Made by a program: the position numbers and the translations under genes. From Argentina anserina (taxonomy: Eukaryota > Streptophyta > Magnoliopsida > Rosales > Rosaceae), in contig NC_065875.1 in assembly GCF_933775445.1 (NCBI RefSeq), forward strand, positions 10,057,001 to 10,121,000: a stretch of 64,000 nt of DNA, in the 5' to 3' direction. The notes below the pieces were generated by a model. It worked only from the letters and a program-made list of their open reading frames with translations. It did not search any database and was not told the DNA's origin. Of the stretch, positions 1 to 10,388 are shown one piece after another. The first letter of the stretch is position 1. Every line of letters starts with the position of its first letter.

Positions 1-1338
1 TGGGCCTTGATTCATTATTGTACGTTCGAATAATCCCGAGATACCATTTTATAATATTATCAACTAGAACATCACCAATGTAGAAATTTTTCTTTCCACA
101 CTTGGATCTATTATTAATGGTAGTTGATAAACAGTTCCATAATCAGGTACCGACCAGGTGAACACTGAACACTGCCTGGTCATACCCCCAGTACTTCTGT
201 TATTTGCAACTTATTTAAGATGTGGTATGGTAATTTAAGATGTCAATATTAAGCAAGTTCTATAGTATAACTTCTGTTCATTGTAATTTTCCTTGAAGAT
301 ACTCACTTTAGAAAGGAAATTTGTTTATCCCCTTTGAAATCATGCTTTTGTTTTGGGTTTCATTTGGTTCTCTAGATTGAGTTGAGTTATTATGTACTTT
401 CCATCTCTCACAATACTATTGTAAAAATGAGTTTTCTATATACTAGCCTGACTCCTAGAAGATGTACAATTGGTTTGGATACTTGGTACTCCTCAACGAC
501 TTGTTCTTTTGTGTACAAATATGAGAAGCTACTATGATATCTCCTTATCTTCCGTTAGTTTGGTATTGTGCCAAGAATTGATATTATTTCTCCAATATGC
601 CATTAGCTCTTTGTATGTTTAAATGTCTTTTCAGCTAGTCCTTGTTACAATTTATTTTCTCGAAACTTAGTTTTACCATATCGTAGTTGTTTGGGGGCAA
701 CAGACATACTCAATGCCACTCATTGGGTTCTGCCATGTCTTGTTATAGATTGTATACTCCATATTTTTATTTAGTGTACTCACAAACAAGAAAGGTTAAT
801 AGCTTAGCTAAAGAAGCATCCTCTTAATATGGTTTCCTTAAATTGAAATATTCATTTTTTTCCTTTTCAGATTATTTGATCAGTTATCATTCTTGGGCCT
901 GTCCAATAATGTTTTAAAAAATATTATCCAAAATTAAGTTTTATAAATGAAAATGAGAACATGAAAAAGTATAAACGTCAAATTGTTGTTTTTACTGGTT
1001 CTTTGTAAAATTTCAAAATATTTTCAATTCACATTTTCTACATTTTGAGAAATATATTAAGGAACCCATTTACACAATCACACCCTAATTTCAATTTCAA
1101 AAATGAAAATATGGGTATTAAAATATTACCGAACGCCAAATATTTCAGAATGCAGTTTCATTTTCGTATAAAACGCAAATGGTGGGTTCTTTAATTAGTG
1201 ATTTATTTCTTCTCATGTGTGAGAAACTCCGACAGTGACCTTGAAGTCTCAAGAATCATTATTTCCTTTTGTATCTAAAAATGACCAAAATGCTGGTGTT
1301 AGTTTACATTCTCACCACTGTTAGTATTTTTTATGCAG
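1..1338. other. Upstream intron of the first FRS-type gene; no coding exon seen
   Basis: AT-rich sequence with no recognisable protein-coding stretch. It lies directly before an exon that opens with a good acceptor (ttttttatgcag), so it is most likely the 3' part of the intron between the FAR1-domain exon, which would lie left of the window, and the terminal coiled-coil exon. In the neighbouring paralogue the equivalent intron is 874 bp, so an intron of more than 1.3 kb is plausible. An old transposon in the intron cannot be excluded. Confidence 0.45.
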
Positions 1339-1533
1339 AATGAACATGACAAGATTCGGGAACTATCCCAGCAACTGGCTGTAGAGAAGAAACGTGCAGC
1401 AACATATAAAAGACATCTTGACCTAATATTTGAGCATATTGAAGAGCACAATGAGAGCCTATCAAAGAAGATCCAACACATAGTTGATAGTGTGAAAGAG
1501 ATTGAAAATAAAGAGCAGCAAGGTTATAGATAG
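1339..1533 (+). CDS. FAR1-related sequence (FRS)-type protein, last exon only
   Basis: This is the terminal exon of a short FAR1-family protein whose DNA-binding exon lies outside the window. After the acceptor cag at 1336-1338, 64 codons run to TAG at 1531-1533. The peptide is a charged heptad-type coiled coil (NEHDKIRELSQQL, then KKRAATYKRHL and a final IVDSVKEIENKE segment). It aligns residue for residue with the last exon of the complete gene about 2.5 kb downstream (DEKDKKIQELSAEL, KKRLCTTYQEQL, VVDNLKEFE). In this family (Arabidopsis AT3G59470 type) that coiled coil follows a FAR1 DNA-binding domain, and the proteins lack the MULE transposase core of full FAR1/FHY3. The two copies are clearly diverged, so this is an old tandem duplication. 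Function beyond likely DNA binding is unknown. Confidence 0.8.
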   Translation, partial: NEHDKIRELSQQLAVEKKRAATYKRHLDLIFEHIEEHNESLSKKIQHIVDSVKEIENKEQQGYR

Positions 1534-2390
1534 TTTGCTCTTCGGCAATATAAAGCACCTTGGGTGAAGCATAGAAACGAGCTATGTTGTGGGGATTGCT
1601 GCAGGATGAAGCAGACATTGTTTTGGTTTTAAGTGTTGGTTTATGATGCCTTGTGCTTCACCTAGGTATAGTAACTAGCTAGTTTTGTAGTTTGGCATAT
1701 TTGGGTCAATGGCATTCATTCGACTGCTTTGCATAATTTGTTGTCTACAGACTACAGCACATGTTCAGTAGGAAATTTCTTGAATGCATGTACAGTTTAC
1801 CTGGGCCATCCTTACCAATTTGCTTGCAATGCAAAAGGTATTAGAATGTCCCAAGGGATGTTTAATCCCTATTTTGTATAGCAGAATATATGTCGTTTTA
1901 GTTTTAAAGTATTTCTCTTGTTGATGATTATCAGAGTGAGAATATCTGTAAAACAATGAAATCAAATTAAATAAACAGCAATCATTAACTATAAAATAGA
2001 TAAAACAATCATCAATTGCAGCAATTGTAAACTGAAAAAATGGTGCATACCAATACCCAAACAGTGTGAAACACAAAAACTAAACTAATGTTCGACGGTA
2101 TATTATGAAAGCTATAAAAAGATCCGAGTTCTTTCTTTGACTTCAAAGTTCAAACTAGCTATGAACTAGCTATAATTTGATTACTATCTATCACTAAATT
2201 GACTGATAATTTATAGAAGTAATCTGTTTATATAGACATGAAATCTAACGGATAAAAAGAAATAATGTGCTCGAAAAGTATATCTAATTAATAATTAATT
2301 AGAAAATCGTCAATTAGTACTCAACATAATAGTGTTAACTTGCTATAATGTTTTGGTATCGAAACGGCATGCCGTCTGATTAGTTTCTGC
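1534..2390. other. 3' UTR of first FRS gene and spacer to the second
   Basis: The first part, to roughly 1.9 kb, is probably 3' UTR of the upstream gene. The rest is AT-rich spacer leading to the TATA box at 2391. No coding potential, RNA gene or repeat was recognised. Confidence 0.4.
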
Positions 2391-2400
2391 CTATAAAAAG
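2391..2400 (+). promoter_or_regulatory. TATA box of the second FRS gene
   Basis: The sequence ctataaaaag is a near-ideal plant TATA box. It lies about 77 bp before the end of the first (non-coding) exon, which would place the start of transcription near 2420-2430 and give a 5' leader of about 50 nt before the first intron. Confidence 0.65.
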
Positions 2401-2476
2401 GAGCGCAGCGTAACGCCAAAGAGACACTCCTGGGTCTTTTTGAAGCTGTTACTCCAGTTTGCATCCCCCCAATACA

Positions 2477-4231
2477 AGTGAGTGGTTCCTGGTCCTATCT
2501 CATTCTTATTTCTCTATGCTCTGTTTGTTGTTACGCGTATTGGGTCCTCTCTCTTTTGTTTTTGGATTGTTTGAGAAATTTGAACTGCTTCTGTTTGAGA
2601 CTTTTAACAAAGGCTTTACTCCATTTATTGATATTGAATGATAAATTGATGAAAGAAATTCAAGTATGTTTCTGTGAAATGTAATGAACTCAGCATCATG
2701 TTTATTGTGATTTGGGTTTGGTTGGCAGTGGATTCAGATGTGGAAATCAGAGCAGTGGAGACTTGTTGTCGACAGGAACTGATTGCATACCAAGGAGAGC
2801 CCATTTTAGAACCATACCAAGGTATGGAGTTTGACTCTGAAGATGCTGCAAAGATGTTTTATGATGACTACGCCAGGCGTGTTGGATTTGTCATGCGTGT
2901 CATGTCGTGTCGTCGATCCGAAAGAGATGGTAGGATTCTTGCTCGTCGATTTGGCTGTAATAAGGAAGGCCACTGTGTTAGTATTCGAGGTAAATGTGGA
3001 CCCATCAGAAAACCTCGAGCCAGTACAAGGGAAGGTTGTAAGGCAATGATTCATGTTAAGTATGATAAATCTGGTAAATGGGTGGTTACTAAATTTGTTA
3101 AGGAACATAATCATTCACTTGTGGTGTCTCCACGCGAAGCACGTCAAACAATGGTCAGTGTTTTTATGCATATTTAGTAATATATGCCAGTTCTTGTTTA
3201 TTGAACTTTCAATTCTGGGGATTATCATATGTCTCGCATGTGGCAACTTGATATGCTGTTACTTGACTTGTATTTCCCTTTTAGAAACAATTTTTATGTT
3301 CCTAGCCTAGCCTAAGTGTGAATGATCTTCCATGTATGTGTGTGTCGCATATAAGCAGATACTCAGTGTAGGAGTACTGTGGTTTCTGTTTAACAAGATT
3401 GTACTGAAATATCTGCAAAATACTAAGCATTTTATTGTGGGACAGAAAATCTCTTTATATGTATTCAAGTATTGAAAATTAAATATTTTTCTCACAACCC
3501 AATGTTTATTACACTTGGTAGAAACAGTTTTGAATTAGAGATTTCTTGGTAATACCTTTTAAGACGTATGGTTTATTGATGGAAAAAAATGCTACCCACT
3601 TAGATTTCAATGTATTCTGTTATACTCTAGTATTCTATGATTTAAGACGTATGGTGACATCTCTAGACTCTAGTACATCCTTGAACTTAGTTGATAAATA
3701 TGTCCAGCATGGAAGCAATGTAGGGAAATCATGAGCTTCATAACTTCTGATAACTAGCCCTAATATTTGTTTGCCATCTTCTTCATGCTAGTTATCCTAC
3801 TCAGTATATACATTCACCGCCTTATTTAACACTACAAATGAAATGCTTAATGCAAATAGACTACTTGTGTGTAGTCATGCACATTTTGATTCTTCTAAGT
3901 GGTGAAGCCAGATGAAGATTAAATTTCTCTTATTGAATATTGTATGATCGTATTGTATGAAAGCTTTGTTTGTCAAACATGAAGCATGACTCACTTCATT
4001 TTTCTGTGTGTATGCTCTCTGCTACAGGATGAGAAAGATAAGAAAATTCAAGAATTATCTGCAGAGCTTCGAAATAAGAAACGCTTGTGTACAACATATC
4101 AGGAACAGCTAACAGCATTTATGAAAATTGTTGAAGAGTATAATGACCAGCTATCCTTGAAAGTGAGAAACGTAGTTGATAATCTTAAAGAATTTGAGTC
4201 CATAGATGTTGAGCTTATGCAACGAGGATAG
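2477..4231 (+). CDS. FAR1-related sequence (FRS)-type protein, complete; start codon assembled by splicing
   Basis: Complete short FAR1-family protein of 209 aa, a probable nuclear DNA-binding protein related to FAR1/FHY3 phytochrome-A factors but without their transposase core. Coding exons: A at 2477; 2729-3153; 4028-4231 (TAG). The first intron splits the start codon: exon 1 ends ..aatacaa before donor gtgagt, and exon 2 opens tggattcag after ttggcag, giving a|TG GAT TCA. Residues about 43-131 form the FAR1 (WRKY-GCM1-type) domain. Likely zinc ligands are C77/C83, C104 and the H127-N-H129 pair in the family motif KEHNHSL. Residues about 143-205 are a coiled coil. Arabidopsis homologues of AT3G59470/AT2G43280 type are about 205-250 aa. 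A 3'-UTR intron is possible (donor gtgagt at 4246, acceptor cag ending 4602). Next to a diverged tandem paralogue. Confidence 0.87.
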
Positions 4232-5031
4232 CCTCCACCACTAGAGTGAGTACCTTATTGTTTAAAGTGCTCGGTTTCTATCCAATTGTGTTCCCATTTT
4301 TTAAGTTTTGTGGTATGTGTAATTGGTTTGGTAAGCATGCTTGATTGCGTGAGTTATACATGAGTAGTTGACTACATTTTGGGTTGCTATGCTTTTTTTT
4401 CTTTTCTTTTTAGATTCTGGAAGTGAAACGAAAGCAATACGTCATTCTCTTTCTCCATAATTACTAATGCGAGATCATATTTAACTTATACTAAATCAAT
4501 AGTCTTTCGGTACCTTATAAAGTTGCGGAATATATAGCATTACTGCGTAAGAACCATTATAGAAAATATGTTTATGTGTTTCCCCCCTTCATCTCTGTGC
4601 AGGCAACAAGAAAAACAGAGACAAAAAAGAAAACAAGCAGACTGTATCCCATTGATATGCAAGGCCTCCAACAGGAAATGATGTTAATATTCAAGTTTGC
4701 AAGGGATGCCTAGCTGTGGATTTGTGGTGATATGGTGCTGCTGCATGGGTATCTAATCTCCCACAGCAGAAGTTAGCTTTTGTGTATGTCAGTTAATGGC
4801 AGTTGTAATAGTTTGGCTTCTAAAGCTATGTATATAGAGCAAATTAATGAACTGGGAAATTATGGGTCTTCAGTGTTTTCTCAGCTATTTTTTTCAAGTC
4901 ACAGTCTTGACGGTGAAACATGTGCGGATGAACATGCTTCATGGTTCTACTGTTCTACGTTTATTTATTTATATCAAAAAACGAACGACATAGCTATTGG
5001 TGAGCAGGATGAAGCTGAAAGGTGAAATATA

Positions 5032-6124
5032 TAAAGTAAAGAGTTTTTTTCACCAACAGTCCCTCAACTCTGGTGTACCTATCAATGTGATATTTCAACT
5101 CTTAATCGTACCAATGTGATACCCAGACTCTAGTATTGCTATCATTGAAGTATTTCCGTCAGTTTTTTTCAACTTCTCCGTCATCTTGGTGATGTGGCAA
5201 GTACGTGAGACCCACAAAGAGGGTTAAAAGATAAAATTAACCTCATCTGAGAGAAGCAATGTTTTTCCCGCCCTTTACCTTGAGAAAGACACCCAATAAT
5301 TCTAATTTTGGCGCCAATTTTCCCTCCATACTCCTTAATTTGTGTCTCTTATCTAAACTAAAGAACTACCGCCAACCAGTCGACTACAATTTGATAAAAC
5401 CTAGATCAATCTCATTTTCTATTTTTACCCTATCACTTGTTAAACTAACAGAATAAATATAGAAATTTATATGGAACATCTCATTTCTACAATCTCATAA
5501 GAATATAGAAACACATAACTTAACGAAATTCAAATACATGTTTAAGTATCATTAGTTCTTACAAGCAAAAAGCATGGCAGATCAACATAAAAGGTGGCAA
5601 CTAATGGTACTTAAACATGTATTTGAATTTCGTTAAGTTATGTGTTTCTATATTCTTATGAGATTGTGGAAATGAGATGTTCCATATAAATTTCTATATT
5701 TATTCTATTAGTTTAACAAGTGCTAGGGTAAAAATAGAAAATGAGATTAATCTAGGTTTTATCAGATTGTGGTCGACTGGTTGGCGGTAGTTCTTTAGTT
5801 TAGATAAGAGACACAAATTAAGGAGTAGGGAGGGAAAATTGGCGCCAAAATTGGAATTGTTGGGTGTCTTTCTCAAGATAAAGGGCGGGAAAAACAATGC
5901 TCCTCTCATATGGGGTTAATTTTGTCTTTTAACCCTCTTTGTGGGCCTCACGGACTTGCCACATCACCAAGATGACGGAGAAGTTGAAAAAAACTGACGG
6001 AAGTACTTCAATGATAGCAATACTAGAGTCTGGGTATCACATTGGTACGATTAAGAGTTGAGGTATCACATTGGTAGGTACACCAGAGTTAAGGGACTGT
6101 TTGTGAAAAAAACTCTAAAGTAAA
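5032..6124. mobile_element. Fold-back (palindromic) MITE with 9-bp target duplication, Mutator-like
   Basis: A 1,075-bp element at 5041-6115 is almost entirely an inverted repeat: left arm 5041-5557 and right arm 5599-6115, both 517 bp, around a 41-bp centre. The arms start gagtttttttcacc and end as its inverse (gtgaaaaaaactc) and differ by scattered substitutions only. It is flanked by a perfect direct repeat TAAAGTAAA (5032-5040 and 6116-6124). A 9-bp duplication with very long terminal inverted repeats is the signature of Mutator-like fold-back elements. Matching open frames on both strands (about 65-69 codons) are mirror images of each other and not genes. It sits in or just after the 3' end of the FRS gene transcript. 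Confidence 0.9.
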
Positions 6125-6160
6125 CTATGAGAGAAACCCTAATAGGAGCGCCGCCCTTGG

Positions 6161-7961
6161 TTGTTTGATAGAGCGTTCGTTAAAACGTATATAATAAACC
6201 ATGTAAAATATAGAATAAGCAGATATCGTTTTTTCTGGGGAATTGAAGGGAACTCTAAACTTTTAGTGTTAACAAATAATGAGGGGTTTGAGCTTGAGTA
6301 TTAACTACTAAAATAAAACCTAAATTACTATTTACTTGATCGACTTCTCTTTAATAAATTTAAACCAAATTTACCATTACACCACATAATTACAAGTTCA
6401 AACCTATCATGCATTCTAATTTAACCAATTACATACTTTTTAGACACCAATACAATTAGAGCCTTAGAGGATCATCTAATCATGCAAGATTTCAATTAAC
6501 ATTTAGATTGACTTAGGGCCTAATCTAAATTTGCATGAAATCGAATTCAATAACACTTAAGAGTAGAAATCAAATAAGTTTACATTTAAGTACCAAATCT
6601 TTGTTTGAGACATGTTTCATGTATGGCATCACCCACCATGGTTTCACATGCAAATTTCTAGAATTTTTACCACTTTTAATCAACAAAAACCGAACTTACT
6701 TAGGGCATGATTCGATTTGTGTCAATATGGTTGATGAATCTAGTACTCAAACACAATCTTAGGGACTACATCCAAGCACTAAATTCATATGCACATATCT
6801 TAAAATTATCTAAAAGTATGAGAAAGATAATTATAACACAACAATAGAAATACAAACTCATTAATTATAGGAAACTATCAATTTGGCAAAGATCCAAAAA
6901 TCCAATAAAACAATCTGAAAATTTCGATTCTTAATACATCCCACACAAACATCATACTACAATCTTTATAGACAAGTATTGTAAAAAATCAAAAACGAAC
7001 AAATCCGTTGAGATGAGTTGCGAGAATCACACGTTGTAGGAACCTTGGATGTGTGTCTTCAATGGTGATTTCGGTGGAGATGAAATTTGTATATGAGGGA
7101 GAATGGCTTGCTGTTTTGATGAAGGATGTTTGAGGTAGTATTTTGGTAGAGATTTGGCTCTTGAATGCAAAGGAGAAGTGATGATTTTTCTTTGTGAATG
7201 ATGTGCTATTTATAGAAGAGTTTTGGCTCTTTGAATATTATAGCTTGAATTTTTTCTCCTCAATTTCTTTCACTTATTTTTGTCATTGGTGGGTGCAATC
7301 TCCTTTGATAAATTCCTTCTTTTTCTTCTTTTTTGGTGTCTCATTCTTTCTCTTTTGCATTATCTATTTTTATTCTCTTTCTTTTTCTTTCACTTATTTT
7401 TGTCATTGGTGGATGCAATCTCCTTTGATAAATTCATTCTTTTTCTCCTTTATAGGTGTCTCATTCTTTCTTTATTTTCCTCCTTTACTTGACTTTTCCT
7501 ATATTTTTTCCTTCATTGTACAATATGAAAATAATAAAAAATAAGGTAATTCATATAAAAAGATCAAGTAAGTTACTAGAATAGGAGAGTAAGATTAGGA
7601 AAGTTACGGAATAAAATTTTAAGTTCAAGTAAGATTTTCCCAAATGGTATGTTTTCTAGTCTAAAAAATGATTCCTAATGCAAGAAAGACTCTCAAGATA
7701 TCGCCAATACGACCAAAACGTAGAAAGATAAAGACTCCTAATCCAACTAGGTTTCCTAGTCCTATAAGGATTCATACTCAAACTATGACTCTAGACCAAT
7801 TCTGCGTTTTTAACTCATGTAAGCACAAAAATGCATCCAATACCGCCCAAGACTCTTACTACGACTCAATGACTCAATAGTACAACAATAAAAGCTAAGC
7901 AAAATACAAATTGAGGTAAAAACATGTTAAGAACGTCGCACAAAATGCTCATATCATTGCT
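6161..7961 (+). mobile_element. TGATAG-family solo LTR, copy 1
   Basis: A 1,791-bp unit (6166-7956) starts TGATAGAGCGTTCG and ends gctcatatca. Its flanks ttgtt/ttgct are a 5-bp target duplication with one mismatch. It shares its first 100 bases (ataataaac, a gataagcag-like segment, ctggggaattgaaggg) and its end (taagaacgtcgcacaaa.tgctc) with four other copies in the window. TG...CA ends, a 5-bp duplication and no coding capacity argue for a solo LTR. A 120-bp tandem duplication inside (7264-7383 and 7384 to about 7475) accounts for the long phenylalanine-rich open frames seen here, which are not genes. Confidence 0.75.
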
Positions 7962-8940
7962 TGGCACCCTAGCTCGTCTTTGATTGCTTGTGGCGCTGTC
8001 CTTGATTGCTCATTTTCAATTAGACAGAAGGTGTTTTCTGCAGAGGAAAGGGTGCTATGGGCATCTCGACGGAGCCATGATTTGATGGCTAGGCTTTTTC
8101 TAGTGGTGGCATCGTTCTTTCAAGGGTGCGGTTCATGGCAACGCACATGGGTTTGGAAAAATTCCTCTGTATAAAGGTAGCCAGAGGGGTTGGCCTTGAA
8201 TTGATCTAGGCTTGAGAATGTCGGCCTTGCTTGCTCGCATGAGACAAGTTTTTTTCTCAATTGTTCACTTTGCTCCGGTGATCAGGTACTTTAGGAGGTG
8301 CAGTTTCCACCAAATCGGTTGCAGGAGTAAGAGCAAGGTTGGGTCGGAAACAAATGGAGTTGGAGCTGTGATGGGGATTGACGACGCTGCCTGGCAGAAG
8401 CGGGTTTGGGTGATGGCTGGGACTAGGCTTGTGCCTTTGGGCCTCTACCTCGGGGCTTAGTGAGACCACGCCACATGCTTGGGCCTCTACCCAAACTCTT
8501 TTTTTTTTTTTGCTTCGTTTTTGTTTGTGAACTCTAGTTTAATTTTGTTGTATCTATTACTCTTCAATGTCTTCATAGTGTTCATAGAGTATTTTTAGCA
8601 TGACCCTTTATTCCTTAATAGGTGTGCGAGATATGTGTCTCTTTAATTTTGTCATGAATCCTTATCTATATTTAAAAAATAGGATAGCAGGTGAACGTGT
8701 AAAAGTCTTCTTTGGCTTTTGTTTGCGGAAAGTTTTCATCATCTTTAAAAAATATATAAAACAATGTATTTCTACTGCTATAAAGCGAGAAAATCACCGC
8801 TCTAATGATTTAGAACGAGCATCGTCAAAATGTGAACTTGCTGTAATCTCTCACACATAGGGCTGTAATCTAACCCTCACACGTAGGCGCAAGGACAATC
8901 GCGTAAAAACAGAAATGTCTTATTTTCTCTCTGGGTCTAT
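7962..8940. other. Non-coding spacer upstream of SKIP16, possibly decayed transposon
   Basis: Between copy 1 of the LTR family and the SKIP16 leader. The first 500 bp are richer in GC and contain short open frames on both strands with no recognisable domain, which looks like old transposon remains. The last 60 bp hold a weak TATA-like tatatga at 8938-8944, about 50 bp before the SKIP16 start codon, and an AG-rich leader. Confidence 0.35.
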
Positions 8941-8993
8941 ATGAAGCCGCAGAACAGAGAGAAACAGAAAGAGTGAGACTGTTAGAGTGAGAG

Positions 8994-10356
8994 ATGGGTT
9001 TGGAATCAGTGGGCGATCTAGCGCTGCACATAATCCTGCGGAAGTTGGGTGCTCAAGATTCGGCGAGGGCAGCCTGCGTCAGCAAGCAGCTCAGAGCTTC
9101 GGCCTCTGAAGACCCTCTTTGGTCTCATTTCTGTGCCCTGGACCTCCACCTCTCCCAACCCTTTGATCCTCATGGCAACCTCTCTCCTTCTTTCAAGGTC
9201 CGCATCAATTCCCAATTTCAATTTTCAGTTTCGATTTCGATTTCGATTTCAATTTCTCAGTTACATACATGCAGGCATGCTATCAATTGTGGCGGGAGTC
9301 TTTCATCATGTACCCTTGGTCTCTTGTGAAGCGAGTCCAGAGGTGCTGGGCCAAAATCACAAACTGGCTAGCCCTTAACTTCCCAGAGGCTCACTCTTCC
9401 CTTAACAAAGGCGCATCCGAAGCCGAAATTCAAGACCTGGAGAATCTACTACAAGTGAAGCTCCCTCTCCCGACAAGGATTCTGTATCGTTTTCACAACG
9501 GCCAAGATTTAGATGACTTCACCCGCTTCGGTAATGCCCCTCTGCTCGGCCTCATCGGTGGGTACAGCTTCTATGATCACCTCGTCAATGTCTCGCTGCT
9601 GCCTTTAGACCAAATTGTGTTGGAAACTAAGTTCCTCATGGAGAAGCTTGGCTTTTTGGCATCTCAGGGTTATATTCTTGTGGCTGCTTCCTCTATGTAT
9701 AGCGAAAAGTTTTTTTTACTCAACTGTACTAGTGGCCAGCTCCATGTCGGCACGCGGAAGCTTGTGTCTGATGGTGAAATGCTACCCTGTGTACCAAATG
9801 CATTGGTCAATTCCGTTCATGATCAGCAACAGGATGCCGTGCTTCTTTGGTTGGAAGAACACGGCCGCCGTCTGGAAAATGGAGTTATTAAGATCCGTGG
9901 AGAAGGAACTATGAGAAGCATCTGTCTGTTTCCTGAGGCATCCCCTCTGTGCTCCACTGCTGTAACAAGCGGCGTACAGGTGACCATTTTGTGTTAGTTG
10001 GTGCATCTCTTGTAACTGTATGCGATATAGTTTCCTTTTTGGCTTTTGTTTGTGCTTGGTTTACAAGTGATTAATCAATTGTGGAATCTAAAGTTCCTGT
10101 GGTGATAACTGGCTCATAGTCTGTAAAACATTTACCCATTATTCCTTAAAACAGCAGGTGGTGGTGTCATTAAGTTACACATATATTAGGCATCAGTTTT
10201 AGTTTTAGATATGACTGCCAGGCAAAGCTGGATCCAAGCTATTAGTTGCGACATCTCTCCATCTCCGATTACTGGGTCATATACCATTTTTTAACTTGAT
10301 TGCTTGTTGGACATGATATGCTATACACCACGTTTATAGTTCAAGTAATTGTTCTA

Positions 10357-10388
<32 letters not shown>

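Noticed and set aside
5259..5909. Two similar open frames of 65 and 69 codons on opposite strands
   Set aside because: They are the two arms of the fold-back element read in mirror image and have no domain or gene signals.
7194..7544. 116-codon Phe/Ser-rich frame suggesting a membrane protein
   Set aside because: It lies in a pyrimidine-rich, tandemly duplicated part of an LTR. Hydrophobicity follows from T-rich composition.
8212..8469. Opposing 70-82-codon frames upstream of SKIP16
   Set aside because: No domain, no splice sites, mutual overlap on both strands; more likely decayed repeat.
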